64,000 bases of DNA from Thioclava sp. SK-1 (GTDB lineage Bacteria > Pseudomonadota > Alphaproteobacteria > Rhodobacterales > Rhodobacteraceae), in assembly GCF_001705665.1 (NCBI RefSeq), contig NZ_MDHA01000040.1, forward strand, positions 1 through 64,000, given 5' to 3'. A program made the position numbers and the translations under genes. Under the pieces are notes generated by a model. That model searched no databases. It saw only the letters and a program-made list of their open reading frames with translations, and was not told the origin of the DNA. Below are positions 52,929 to 62,758 of the stretch, one piece after another; positions within the stretch are counted from its first letter, which is position 1; each line of letters begins with the position of its first letter.

Positions 52929-54326
52929 ATGCTGATATCGTCTTACCTGAAATGCACCACACTTGCCGCCACGCTGGCGTTTGTGCCATCTTTCATCGCG
53001 GCACAAACTGCCTTTGCACCGCCGACCGATTTCACCGGGCGGATGCAGATATCGTCCACCGACGATGGCGCGCCGATCTTTCCGGGCAGCCGCGTCAGCC
53101 TGCGCGGCAGCGGCTATACGCCGGGCCAAAGCATCGTGTTGCAACGTGGCACACAGGTGTTGACGCAAACGCCGTTGCTGGTGGATGCGCAAGGCGCGGT
53201 GGCGTTTGAACTGTCGCTGCCCGATGATGCGGCTGTGGGCATGCACCCGGTTGTGATGCTGGGCCAGACGCCTGATGCGACACAGATTTTGGATCTGAAA
53301 GTGTCCCCTGTGGTGGCGCTGCAAGGCGGTGATCGCTTTGACCAGATGGCGGTGACATCGCCCGTCGCGGGGCTGTATCAGCTGGATTACAGCGCGAAAT
53401 CCGGCGCGGTCTTTGTCACCGCATCGGCGTTTACCCCGCCACAATCCGCGCTGATGAAGCTGGACCCGACCACATTGCAGGTGCTGGCGCGCACCGATCC
53501 CGCCCCGTTCACCGCCGCGTTGAAATCGGGCAAGGGCGGACGGTTTGCCGATGGTCCTGTGGGTGTGTTTGGTATTGGTCTGGACGACAGCCGCGACCGG
53601 GTCTGGGTGACGAACACCCCCGCCAACAGCCTTGCGGTTTACGACAGCAATGACCTGTCCCTGATCAAGCAATTCCCTCAAGATGAGGTATATCACAGCC
53701 GTGAGGTTCTGGTGGATGAGGCCAATGGCCGCGTCTATGTGACCTCATCCGCGACGGCCAAAGTCTATGTATTTGATGCGCAGACGTTGGAACCTGTGAA
53801 GATCATCGAAATTGACTCGACGCTGCGCGGCGAAGATTTCTATGTGATGAATATGGCCTTGGATGCCACGGGCGGGCGGATCTTTGTCTCTAGCCGCGCC
53901 ACAAGCGAAGTCGCGGTGATCGACACCACTTTGGGCGAGGTCACGCAGGTTTTCGCAGTGCCCGATATGATCCATGCGACCGGCATTGCCTATGGCGACG
54001 GGCGGCTGTTTGTCGCCGGACAAGGGTCTGATAATCTGGCGATTATTGACCCAGCCGATACCAATGTCTTGTATAATGTGCCCGTGGGTGCCGGTGCGCT
54101 TAGCGTGGTATATGACGATACAAACGGGCGTGCCTGGGTGGCCAATCGCGGGGCCGGGACGCTGACAGGCGTGGATGCCGAAGGCAAGATTGTCGCGGTG
54201 CTTGATATTGGAAGCCTGCCCAATGATGTCGCCATCGGGCCAGATGGCGCGCTCTATACCACCAATAAATCGCGCGGCGCACAAGACGCCACCGGCGACC
54301 GCATCACGGTCATCCGCGCGAAATAA
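52929..54326 (+). CDS. periplasmic YncE-type beta-propeller protein
   Basis: The 465-residue protein has a signal peptide (ATLAFVPSFIAAQTAFA), an N-terminal about 110-residue Ig-like domain and a C-terminal seven-bladed YVTN/YncE propeller. The propeller shows repeated blades such as VWVTNTPANSLAVYD, VYVTSSATAKVYVFD and AWVANRGAGTLTGVD. YncE proteins often accompany TonB receptors and iron-regulated genes, but their biochemical role is unclear. AAAGGA precedes the start at 52929; an ATG at 52914 is less likely. Confidence 0.82.
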   Translation: MLISSYLKCTTLAATLAFVPSFIAAQTAFAPPTDFTGRMQISSTDDGAPIFPGSRVSLRGSGYTPGQSIVLQRGTQVLTQTPLLVDAQGAVAFELSLPDDAAVGMHPVVMLGQTPDATQILDLKVSPVVALQGGDRFDQMAVTSPVAGLYQLDYSAKSGAVFVTASAFTPPQSALMKLDPTTLQVLARTDPAPFTAALKSGKGGRFADGPVGVFGIGLDDSRDRVWVTNTPANSLAVYDSNDLSLIKQFPQDEVYHSREVLVDEANGRVYVTSSATAKVYVFDAQTLEPVKIIEIDSTLRGEDFYVMNMALDATGGRIFVSSRATSEVAVIDTTLGEVTQVFAVPDMIHATGIAYGDGRLFVAGQGSDNLAIIDPADTNVLYNVPVGAGALSVVYDDTNGRAWVANRGAGTLTGVDAEGKIVAVLDIGSLPNDVAIGPDGALYTTNKSRGAQDATGDRITVIRAK

Positions 54327-54343
54327 TCCCTATGCCAGCGGGT

Positions 54344-54364
54344 GGGGGCGCAGGCGCGTCCCCC
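54344..54364. terminator. imperfect GC hairpin in the convergent gap
   Basis: GGGGGCGC and GCGCGTCCCCC can pair with a two-base bulge, 18 bp after the beta-propeller stop. It lacks a T-run. It lies between convergent operons and may end transcription on the plus strand. Confidence 0.3.
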
Positions 54365-54520
54365 CAACCCCCCGCGCGCGGAGCATGTGGCCGGGCATGG
54401 GCCACTGCGCGCTTAGCACCGGCTTTAAGAAAAGAATGGCTTATGGGACAATCGCCAAGGCAATGGGCCACATGGTGGTGGCCTGCACTGCCTTGGCGGA
54501 TGTGTCATGCAGCGCGTGGA

Positions 54521-55855
54521 TCAGCGCGACGGCGCCTCCGACCAGATGATTTTGTCGCGCGCCCCCAAAGTGGCGCGTGCCTCGCTCACCTGCGCGGCCC
54601 CAATCGGTTCCGCCGCATTGCCCCAAGAATTGCGGATATAATTCAACACATCTGCAATATCTTGATCATCCATCTTCCATGCGAAAGACGGCATCCCCGC
54701 CCCGGTTGGCAACATATGGCTATGGGCGGCACGCGCCCCTACCAGCACTGCGCGGATCGGGTTGGTGGCATTCTCACTTAACAAGGCATGATTGCCCGCA
54801 AAGCCGGGCGCCAGCGCCTTGATCCCTTCCCCCGACAGCCCATGACAGGCCGAACAGTTGACCTCATAGCTTTGCGCTGCCGCTTGCATCGCCGTATCGC
54901 TGGCAGGAATTGGTGCGGGTGCCACCGCAGGCGATCCGGGCAAAGATTTCAGATATTGCGCCACGGCCAGCAGGTCGTCCTGTGTCATATATTGGGTGGA
55001 ATCCTCGACCGCTTCGGCCATGGGACCGGCGGCAAAGGCCACCCCATCTGACCCGGTTTTCAGATAGCGCGCCACATCTTCTGTTGGGGTGTCACCCAAA
55101 CCGACATGCGGGTTAGAGGTGATTTCCGGCGCAAACCAGCCATCCACCACCGCGCCTTGCATATGGCGCGATGCGATCTCGCCGCCCAATGCATTGCGCG
55201 GCGTATGACAGGCGGAACAATGTCCCGGCCCCTCGACGATATAGGCGCCGCGGTTCCATTGGGGGGACTGCGTATCATCGGGGGTAAAGCCGCTATTGTC
55301 GAAAAACAATGCGTTCCAACCCGCCATTGCCAGACGAATATTAAACGGGAAGGACATGCCCGCATCTTCATCGACATTATGGCTGATCGGTGTCAGCGTC
55401 GACATATAGGCCCACAGATCATGCATGTCCTGATCGGTCAATTTGGCATAATCAGTGTAGGGCATCGCAGGATATAGCATCCCCTTTGATCCCTGCCCAT
55501 GACGCATCGCGTTGAAAAAATCACGTTCGGTCATGGTGCCGATCCCGGTATCGGGGTCGGGCGTGATATTAGAGCTGACCAAGGTCCCGAACGGTGTCCC
55601 GACCTGATAGCCGCCGGCAAATTCGCCTGCATCACGGGTGTGACAGGCGGCGCAATCGCCCAGCCGCATGATGTAATTTCCCCGCGCGATTGCGTCCTCA
55701 TCATCGGTGGTGAATTCGGCCAGCGTGACCTGATCATCGGCCACCGCAGACCGGGAGGTATTAAGCGTTTTCCACGCCCAGCCCCCGCCCCCGATCAGGG
55801 CCAGAACAACCACGCCAGCGGTGATACGAAACGCAATATGTTGAATGGCTGACAT
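54521..55855 (-). CDS. triheme membrane cytochrome c of an FAD dehydrogenase complex
   Basis: The 444-residue protein has one N-terminal membrane anchor (residues 8-26) and three c-type haem sites: CAACH (68-72), CSACH (213-217) and CSACH (334-338). This is the cytochrome subunit of alcohol, gluconate or fructose dehydrogenases, passing electrons from the FAD subunit to quinone. It lies 3 bp downstream of the FAD-subunit gene, so it is the last gene of the three-subunit operon. Confidence 0.9.
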   Translation of the reverse strand: MSAIQHIAFRITAGVVVLALIGGGGWAWKTLNTSRSAVADDQVTLAEFTTDDEDAIARGNYIMRLGDCAACHTRDAGEFAGGYQVGTPFGTLVSSNITPDPDTGIGTMTERDFFNAMRHGQGSKGMLYPAMPYTDYAKLTDQDMHDLWAYMSTLTPISHNVDEDAGMSFPFNIRLAMAGWNALFFDNSGFTPDDTQSPQWNRGAYIVEGPGHCSACHTPRNALGGEIASRHMQGAVVDGWFAPEITSNPHVGLGDTPTEDVARYLKTGSDGVAFAAGPMAEAVEDSTQYMTQDDLLAVAQYLKSLPGSPAVAPAPIPASDTAMQAAAQSYEVNCSACHGLSGEGIKALAPGFAGNHALLSENATNPIRAVLVGARAAHSHMLPTGAGMPSFAWKMDDQDIADVLNYIRNSWGNAAEPIGAAQVSEARATLGARDKIIWSEAPSR

Positions 55856-55858
55856 CTG

Positions 55859-57643
55859 TTATGCCTCCACCAATGGGCCGGGATTATTGACATAAGTCTG
55901 ATGAATGGCACGCGCGGCGCGGATGGCCAGCGCCCCAACCGTCAGCGTCGGGTTATAGCCACCATTGTTGGGGAAGGCCGACGCCCCGACCGAAAAGACA
56001 TTGTGGCAATCCCAGCTTTGCAAATAGGGATTCAACGCCGATGTCGTGGGATCGGCCCCCATTTCCAAACCGGCGATTGTATGAGAGGAATGCTGCTTAT
56101 ACGGGTTCCAGCTTTCAGCGGCCTGATTGTCGCTGCTGATTGCCTCGCCTCCGGCCTCTTGCATGGTCTGCGTAGCTTTCTGGGTCGTCCAGGCGGCCAT
56201 TTTGCGGTCATTCTCGTTCCAGTCAAAGGTCAGGCTTAGAAGGGGCTGGCCATGACGGTCTTTGTAATTTGGGTCCAGGGACAGATAGGCGCCGCGCGTG
56301 GGCATAGAGGTTCCTTGAACAAAAATATTCGCGGCCTCTTGATAATCACGGGCATAGGCCTGTTTCCAATCACTGCCCCAGCGTTTGTGGCCCGGGCGCA
56401 AACCGTTCATGTTCTGGATTGGACGACCATTGGTGGAATACCCCATGATCCCTGCGCCGCCGATGAAATCCAAATCGCTGTGATCGAAATTATCGCCGTT
56501 GAAATCGTCGATCTGCACCCCCAGCGCGCCACCGCCGATGAACGGATTCATCTTGGCCCCTGAAAAGAAGCCTGACACCGAAGCACAGGTTTGATAATTA
56601 TAGTTGCGACCGATCGTGCCGCGCATCGTCGCAGGGTCATATTGCTCCCCGATTTGCGACAATAGCATCAGCCGGACATTGTCCATCTGATAGGCGGTGA
56701 TGCAGACGATATCTGCGGGCTGGAAGAAGGTCTCGCCGTCGCGGGTGACGCAATTCACCCCGGTGACGGTCTTGCCATCTTCATGTTTGACCGCATGCAG
56801 AACCTCTGTTTCCGTCAGAACGGTGAAATTGGGGCGCCGCATCAACGCAGGCAACACACAGGCCTGAGGCGAAGATTTTGAGAAATTCCCACAGCCGTGG
56901 AAATCGCAAAAACCACAATAGGTGCACGGCCCCATCGTGACGCCAAGCGGGTTCACATAGGCTTGCGAAATATTGCCCGCCGGGATGGTGAACGGGTTAT
57001 AGCCCATAGACTGCGTGGTTTCGCGATAGATCGACATCCAATGGGTGTCTTTCAACGGCGGGGTCGGGTATTCGCGCTTGCGCATCCCCTCAAAGACATT
57101 GCCGCCGGGAACCTTTTCACCGTTCAGATAACCGGCCTTGCCAGAGGTGCCCGCGATCCGTTCAAAACGGTCGTAATCGGCCTCCATCTCCTGATAGGTG
57201 ACGCCCCAGTCTTGCAACAACAGCCCATCGTCGCGCAGCCCTGCAAGGCGGCTTGCGCCATAGCGGTCAGCGGTTTGGCTTGCCACCTCAAAATCCCAAG
57301 GGGTAAAGCGCCATGACATTCCGGCCCAATGGGTGCCTGCACCGCCGACATTCCAGCCGAATTGATAGGCCGACCAATTGCGCACAGGGGCGGCGGTTTG
57401 GCCGCTGCGGTTGCGAAATGTGGTGGTTTCCACGCTCATGGGCTGCAGCAGCTTGCGCCGAGTGTGCCAGCGCAGCTCATCTGGGTCCACAGCAGGTGGG
57501 AAATCGGTCGATGTATCGCGCCATGCGCCACGTTCGATGGCCAGCACATTCAGGCCAGCGCGGGTCAGCTCCTCGGCCATGACCGAGCCTGCCCAGCCAA
57601 GACCCACGATCACGACATCCGCCTTGGGGCGTGTATTCGCCAT
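55859..57643 (-). CDS. GMC-type FAD dehydrogenase large subunit (gluconate 2-dehydrogenase type)
   Basis: This 594-residue flavoprotein oxidises a sugar, sugar acid or polyol in the periplasm. It has an FAD fold (DVVIVGLGWAGSVMAEEL), GWNVGGAGTHWAGMSWR, a cysteine cluster CTYCGFCDFHGCG (about 240-252) that may hold an Fe-S centre as in FAD glucose/fructose dehydrogenases, and the C-terminal GMC His region FPNNGGYNPTLTVGALA. It has no own signal peptide and is probably co-exported with the Tat-tagged small subunit encoded 17 bp upstream. Confidence 0.87.
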   Translation of the reverse strand: MANTRPKADVVIVGLGWAGSVMAEELTRAGLNVLAIERGAWRDTSTDFPPAVDPDELRWHTRRKLLQPMSVETTTFRNRSGQTAAPVRNWSAYQFGWNVGGAGTHWAGMSWRFTPWDFEVASQTADRYGASRLAGLRDDGLLLQDWGVTYQEMEADYDRFERIAGTSGKAGYLNGEKVPGGNVFEGMRKREYPTPPLKDTHWMSIYRETTQSMGYNPFTIPAGNISQAYVNPLGVTMGPCTYCGFCDFHGCGNFSKSSPQACVLPALMRRPNFTVLTETEVLHAVKHEDGKTVTGVNCVTRDGETFFQPADIVCITAYQMDNVRLMLLSQIGEQYDPATMRGTIGRNYNYQTCASVSGFFSGAKMNPFIGGGALGVQIDDFNGDNFDHSDLDFIGGAGIMGYSTNGRPIQNMNGLRPGHKRWGSDWKQAYARDYQEAANIFVQGTSMPTRGAYLSLDPNYKDRHGQPLLSLTFDWNENDRKMAAWTTQKATQTMQEAGGEAISSDNQAAESWNPYKQHSSHTIAGLEMGADPTTSALNPYLQSWDCHNVFSVGASAFPNNGGYNPTLTVGALAIRAARAIHQTYVNNPGPLVEA

Positions 57644-57660
57644 TGTTCTCTCCTTCGGGA

Positions 57661-58383
57661 TCAGTCGTTAGGGATCAGGGACACGGGCGACAGGTTCAGC
57701 GCCTCGCCGCGGCGTTCCACATAGGGACGGTAATCATAGCGCGCGCCAGGAAAGCCGATCATTTTCCACCCCGCCATATCGCGATTTCCGCCATAGATCG
57801 GATCCGCCAGATAGCCCTCTCGGGTGTTTTGCAGCATCAGTTCAAAGAACGCCTGACCATTGACGCCTGCGCCAAGGTCAATCGTGCCCGCCTCTAGGCC
57901 GGTCAAAATCTCGTCGATCTGGTCGGGCGACAGCGCGTGAAACGCGCCCCCCCATGTCGCCTGCGCATAGGCCTCCAGCGCCTTTAGCCCGCTGTCATAG
58001 CGTTCGCGCGGGGTGCTTAAGAATTGTGGCGCCCCCATGATCGCTTCTTCATTTTCAGGATGCAGTGGTTTTTGCAGATACAACGCCGTGCCTGCGCCGT
58101 AATCACCCGCCAGCTGATCGTCGATAAATTCCAGACAGCCGGCCTCGCTGGCCGATGGGCCATACGCATCTGCCGGGATCAGCCGATCGATAACCGCATG
58201 CAGCGTCTTGCGGTCCGTTTCATCGGTGAAAACGCGCAGCGCGCCGCCCATACGGGGCTTGGGAAGGTGATCAGCGCTTAGCGCCGTATGGGTTGGATAT
58301 CCCTTCATCTCTTTGGCGCTGGCGGCAACCCCTGTCGACGCCACCATAGCACCCAAAGAGAAAAGGGCTTCTCTGCGGTTCAT
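57661..58383 (-). CDS. Tat-exported small subunit of the FAD dehydrogenase (subunit 3)
   Basis: This 240-residue gluconate 2-dehydrogenase subunit-3-like protein has a twin-arginine signal (NRREALFSLGAMVASTGVAASA). The mature part contains LHAVIDRLIPADAYGPSASEAG and FIDDQLAGDYG, both common in the family, and it ends near RGEALNLSPVSL. It chaperones and exports the FAD subunit. AGGAGA precedes the start at 58383; the upstream ATG at 58401 is less likely. It is the first gene of the three-gene operon. Confidence 0.87.
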   Translation of the reverse strand: MNRREALFSLGAMVASTGVAASAKEMKGYPTHTALSADHLPKPRMGGALRVFTDETDRKTLHAVIDRLIPADAYGPSASEAGCLEFIDDQLAGDYGAGTALYLQKPLHPENEEAIMGAPQFLSTPRERYDSGLKALEAYAQATWGGAFHALSPDQIDEILTGLEAGTIDLGAGVNGQAFFELMLQNTREGYLADPIYGGNRDMAGWKMIGFPGARYDYRPYVERRGEALNLSPVSLIPND

Positions 58384-58728
58384 GACAAATTTCTCCTGCA
58401 TGATGTCAAGGCGCTGGTCCCGTCATCGTGGAAACGATCGGGAACCGCGCGCGAAAAACCGCCCAACGTCACGCCATGACAGCCAAAAACATCCGGGGCG
58501 GGCAAATTGCACCGCCCGTGATATCTTGTGCGATATGGCGGAGCACCCAGGGCCGCAACCGCCCAAACGAACCCAAGACCGCGGCCATGTGCGAAGGGGT
58601 CACCATGACGGTTTTTGATGACGGTCTGCGCGTGAGTTGCACAAGGGCTGCGCATGCTCACGCGGTTCCATCGCCCGGAAGCTGGGTGTAAGACGGGCGC
58701 GAACTTACCACCGAAAAAGAGGCGCATA
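58384..58728. other. divergent intergenic region, dehydrogenase operon and LacI pseudogene
   Basis: I see no gene. The LacI start codon lies inside the palindrome GCGCAT-A-ATGCGC (58722-58734). An AAAGAGG-like ribosome-binding site precedes it. The region presumably held the promoters of both directions. Confidence 0.4.
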
Positions 58729-59739
58729 ATGCGCAGTACAGTGTCAGATCTGGCCCGTGAATCCGGTGTCAGCGTTTCAACGATTGAACGGATCATCAGC
58801 GGGCGCGGAACGGTCAAAACCTCGACGATTGAACATGTTTTGAACAATGCTGAACGGATTGATTTCTATGCGATCGGCTGGGCGGGTCCACCCCGCGCAA
58901 ACGCTTTGGATTTTTGATCCGTGTGCAAGAACGACAATTTTACGCGCAATTGACACAGCGCCTGCAAGACGAGGTATCGCTAATCCGCAAAATCGCGGCG
59001 GAAAGCGTTATCCATCACGTCTCGCCGGTGGATCCCCACCAGATTGCTGCGGCGCTACATACGCTGGCGAAAACCTGTCATGCAATTGCTGCGGTGATGA
59101 TTGATCATCCCATTATCAATCAAGCCATTGATGAGCTGCGCACGCGTAATGTCCCGGTGATTGCGCTGCTATCAGATGTCTCCTCGCCGGCGCTGGCGGG
59201 GTCGATCGGGGTGAATGATTGGCAGATCGGGCGCTGTGCGGGATGGTTCATGGATCGGCACATGTTGCCTGCGCCCCGCTACGCGGTCATCAGCGGGCAT
59301 GACATGTTTCGCTGTCAGCAAACGGCCGATGCGGGGTTTCGAAGCTATATCAGCAGTGAGAAGGCGCAGGCCAGCGTGTTGCCCACGTTTTTTTGCAATG
59401 AAGATGACGCAACCGCCTTTGATCTGACCCAAGGCCTGTTGGCGCAAACCCCTGCCATCACGGGTGTGTTTGTAAGTGGCGGCGGCATTGACGGCGTGCT
59501 TGGCGCACTGGAACGCCACAGGGGGCCAAAACCATTGGTCGTCGCGATTGATTGAGACCACGCCAAAGGTACGCCGGGCTTTGGCAAATGGCACATTAGA
59601 GGCAATCTTGGCCCATCCCAGCCAAGAAAGCGTGCCCGATCTGTTACAGGCTATGATCACGCTGTCGCTGCGCCCGGCACAGCCTGCACCCGTTTCAACC
59701 ACCATCCCCTTTCGCATTTTGCTGAAAGAAAACCTGTAA
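58729..59739 (+). pseudogene. LacI-family regulator with two frameshifts
   Basis: The sequence encodes a LacI-family regulator: N-terminal HTH (TVSDLARESGVSVSTIERII), then a sugar-binding domain (HAIAAVMIDHPIINQAIDEL, GFRSYISSEK, ITGVFVSGGGIDGVLGAL). The frame shifts once in the T-run at about 58908-58912, where one T seems lost and the HTH frame stops at 58917. It shifts back near 59553, where one base seems gained and reading resumes as ETTPKVRRALANGTLEAI, ending at 59739. Conceptual translation restores about 337 residues, a normal family length. Repair of both shifts is needed for function, so I call it broken, although sequencing error is possible. Confidence 0.75.
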
Positions 59740-59870
59740 CACCCCGCACACAGCCATGATCGCGGCAACATTGCGCGGGGCTGAACCATATGGCCCGTCT
59801 GCCCTGGATGGAAACGACGCGCTGATGGGGCGCGGATGCGCAGGGCCGATACCTTGACACGGACACGGGC

Positions 59871-61151
59871 CTATTGCCCCAATGTCAGCCGCACAAGGCC
59901 AAGGCTGATCACCGGCACATAGGTGATCGCCAGCAGACCCAAAATCACCGTGACAATCGGCCAAACCAATGCGGGAAAAATCTGTTGCACCGGTATCCGC
60001 GCCACTGCGGCGGCGGCAAACAAATTGACCCCCAGCGGCGGCGTGAACATCCCCAAAGCCAGGTTCACCACGATCACTATGCCAAAATGCACCGGATCAA
60101 TGCCAAAGGCGATGGCGACGGGCGTCAAAATCGGGGCCAGCACCAAAATCGCGGCAGAGGTTTCGATAAACATCCCCACAATCAGCAGCAATATATTGAT
60201 CCCCAACAAAAAGGTCAGCCGTGAATGGAACGTATCCCTGGCCCAATCGCCCACCGCATCGGGCAGGCCCGACAGGCTGATCAAAAAGCTGAACAACGAT
60301 GCGGCAGCGATGACCAACATCACCACCCCAGATGAGACGGTCGCATCCCGAAACAGCCGGGGCAGATCGGACCAGCCCAGCTCTTTATACACAAACAGCC
60401 CCAGCACCAACGCATAGATGACAGACACGGCCGCAGCCTCGGTCGGTGTAAACACCCCGCCATAGATCCCGCCGATGATGATTACCGGCATCATCAACGC
60501 CCAAAATGCCTGTCGAAACGCGGGCCACAGCGGGCGCCTATCCGCGCCATCATGGTCGCCCACGCCGCGCACACGGCACCAGATTTGCACCATTACCACC
60601 AAACCCGCAGCAATCATCAGCCCCGGCACCAACCCCCCCATGAACAGCTGCGTGATCGATGTCTCGGTTGACACTGCGTAAAGGATTAACGGAACCGAGG
60701 GCGGAATGATCACGCCCAGCTCGGCCGAAGACGCCTGTATCGCACTGGCCATCGCCACCGGATAACCGTGGCGCACCATAGCCGGGATCAAAATAGAGCC
60801 GATGGCAAATGTTGTCGCCACCGATGACCCCGAAATGGCCGCAAAGATCATACATGTGATCACACAAGAACAGGCCAGCCCGCCGCGCATCCCCCCGATG
60901 ATGGATTTCACGAATTCAACGAGGCGATTGGAAATCCCGCCATGGGTCATCAACACCCCGGCCAGGATGAAAAACGGCACGGCCATCAATGGGAAACTGT
61001 CAAGGCCGGTGAACATTTTCTGCGGCACGACCAGCAACGGCAGGTTGGAAAAAGCCTTAATCGAGATCACCGCCGCCAATCCGATAGAAATGGCCACGGG
61101 AACCGACAGGCCAAACAGCACGATCAGGCTCAGGACAAGGGCTGCGTTCAT
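59871..61151 (-). CDS. TRAP transporter large permease (DctM)
   Basis: This 426-residue polytopic membrane protein is the DctM subunit of a TRAP transporter. Motifs are VPFFILAGVLMTHGGISNRL, ISGSSVATTFAIGSILIPAM, SAELGVIIPPSVPLILYA and a late NLALGMFTPPLGVNLF. It forms the sodium-driven channel with DctQ and DctP. The start at 61151 overlaps the dctQ stop (ATGA). It is the last gene of the operon and converges on the LacI pseudogene. Confidence 0.88.
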   Translation of the reverse strand: MNAALVLSLIVLFGLSVPVAISIGLAAVISIKAFSNLPLLVVPQKMFTGLDSFPLMAVPFFILAGVLMTHGGISNRLVEFVKSIIGGMRGGLACSCVITCMIFAAISGSSVATTFAIGSILIPAMVRHGYPVAMASAIQASSAELGVIIPPSVPLILYAVSTETSITQLFMGGLVPGLMIAAGLVVMVQIWCRVRGVGDHDGADRRPLWPAFRQAFWALMMPVIIIGGIYGGVFTPTEAAAVSVIYALVLGLFVYKELGWSDLPRLFRDATVSSGVVMLVIAAASLFSFLISLSGLPDAVGDWARDTFHSRLTFLLGINILLLIVGMFIETSAAILVLAPILTPVAIAFGIDPVHFGIVIVVNLALGMFTPPLGVNLFAAAAVARIPVQQIFPALVWPIVTVILGLLAITYVPVISLGLVRLTLGQ

Positions 61152-61624
61152 GTTTCGGGTCCCTCTGTTCCAAAATGGCGTAGCAAAACACCGGGGACCG
61201 CCATCGCCGCCCCAACCGGCAGGGCATAGTAAAATACCGACATCGGCACATTCAGCATCGCAACACGCTGCATCTGCACGCGTTGGGCCATCGCCACGCC
61301 ATACCACAGCAACACGCCCAGAAAGATCAGCGTCAGAACCGTAACCAGCCGGATCACCCAAACCTGCCACCGCGCCGTTAACAACGAGCGTAAGAAATCA
61401 ATCGGGATCATCGCGCCCAATCGGAACCCTGCGGCAGCGGCCAAAAATGTGGACCAGATGACCAGGCCGCGCGCCAGCACCTCGGACCACACGGCGGCAT
61501 CGCCCAGAATGAACCGGGTGATGACCTGCACAAAGACCAGCACAACGGCCAAAGCCAGCAATAGCGCCGACAGATTATGCGCCAGCCGCACGATGGCCTC
61601 AGCGCCCCGCGATAGGATCGTCAT
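61148..61624 (-). CDS. TRAP transporter small permease (DctQ)
   Basis: This 158-residue protein with four TM segments is the DctQ subunit that supports DctM. A family-style segment FILGDAAVWSEVLARGLVIWSTFLAAAAGFRLG is visible. The start has GGAGG upstream. It lies 82 bp after dctP and overlaps dctM by ATGA. Confidence 0.85.
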   Translation of the reverse strand: MTILSRGAEAIVRLAHNLSALLLALAVVLVFVQVITRFILGDAAVWSEVLARGLVIWSTFLAAAAGFRLGAMIPIDFLRSLLTARWQVWVIRLVTVLTLIFLGVLLWYGVAMAQRVQMQRVAMLNVPMSVFYYALPVGAAMAVPGVLLRHFGTEGPET

Positions 61625-61706
61625 TGTCAGACCTCCGCTTTACCCGGGTTATCGGGGCGCATTGGGGGCCAGCACAGCGACCGCCCCCTGCCCCGCCCAG
61701 GCGTGA

Positions 61707-62681
61707 TTACTGTTGTGCCATGCGAATGCGGTCGATCAGCTCGGGGCTGTAGCGATCCGCATATTGATCATAGGCGGGCTGCACCGCCTTGGCGAAGGCC
61801 GCTTTATCAACGGTTTCGACCACCGCCATTCCATGGGCCTTCATCGCCTCCACACCTGCGGTTTCATTGGCAGCAACGGTGGCGCGGGCGGCTTTGGCTG
61901 CGGCCGTGGCGGCCGTGCGCACCCAATCTTGTTCTTGCGCCGACAACGCGTCCCAATGGATCTGCGACATCACCACCGCTGCGGGCGAATATACATGGCC
62001 GGTCAGTGTCACATATTTCTGAATTTCCCACATGTTATTGGCCGTGATGATCGGCACCGGGTTTTCCTGCCCATCAATCGTGCCCTGCTGTAATGAGGTC
62101 AGAACCTCGGTCCAGCTCATTGGTGTGGGGGCCGCGCCGGTGGCTTTGAAGGCCGCGATATGAACCTCATTCTCCATCGTGCGGATCTTCAACCCTGCCA
62201 AATCTTCAGGCGTTTCAACCGCATGGACGGAATTGGTGATATGGCGGAACCCGTTCTCTGACCAAGCCAGACCGACCAATCCAGCCTGTGAAAATTTGGC
62301 CAGTATTTCTTGCCCGATATCCCCGTCCAAAACCGCATGTGCGGATTCGTAATCATTGAAAAGGAAGGGGAAATCCAGCGCATAGACCTCGGGGACGAAA
62401 TTCCCGATTGGCCCTGTGGACGAGATCGTAAATTCAATCGTGCCGATCTGTAGCCCCTCAATCACATCGCGCTCGCCGCCCAGTGCACCAGAGGGTTTCA
62501 GCGCAATTTCAATATCGCCGCCCGACAGGGTTTCCAGTGTGTCTTTGAACGCCCGCCCCGCATCGCCGTAATGCGAGTCGCTGGGCGGGGTAAAGGCCAG
62601 GTTCATGGTTTTGGCCGCCACCGGCAGCGCCAGGGCTGTGGTGGCGATCAGAATTGCAAAACACCGAGTCATCGTCGTCAT
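61707..62681 (-). CDS. TRAP transporter solute-binding protein (DctP)
   Basis: This 324-residue DctP-type binding protein has a signal peptide ending near ALPVAAKT. A mature-part carboxylate-binding region shows the conserved NLAFTPPSDSHYGDAGRAF, AWSENGFRHITNS and GLKIRTMENEVHI (the Arg that contacts the substrate carboxylate). The neighbouring ApnO-like and RuBisCO-like genes suggest a branched sugar acid such as D-apionate. GGGAGG precedes the start at 62681. Confidence 0.85.
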   Translation of the reverse strand: MTTMTRCFAILIATTALALPVAAKTMNLAFTPPSDSHYGDAGRAFKDTLETLSGGDIEIALKPSGALGGERDVIEGLQIGTIEFTISSTGPIGNFVPEVYALDFPFLFNDYESAHAVLDGDIGQEILAKFSQAGLVGLAWSENGFRHITNSVHAVETPEDLAGLKIRTMENEVHIAAFKATGAAPTPMSWTEVLTSLQQGTIDGQENPVPIITANNMWEIQKYVTLTGHVYSPAAVVMSQIHWDALSAQEQDWVRTAATAAAKAARATVAANETAGVEAMKAHGMAVVETVDKAAFAKAVQPAYDQYADRYSPELIDRIRMAQQ

Positions 62682-62758
62682 ATCATGTCCTCCCAAACAT
62701 GTTGAAACTTGTGCCGCGGGCGCAACCTCCCCGTTGCAAACGCGCGGATTGGGTGAAA

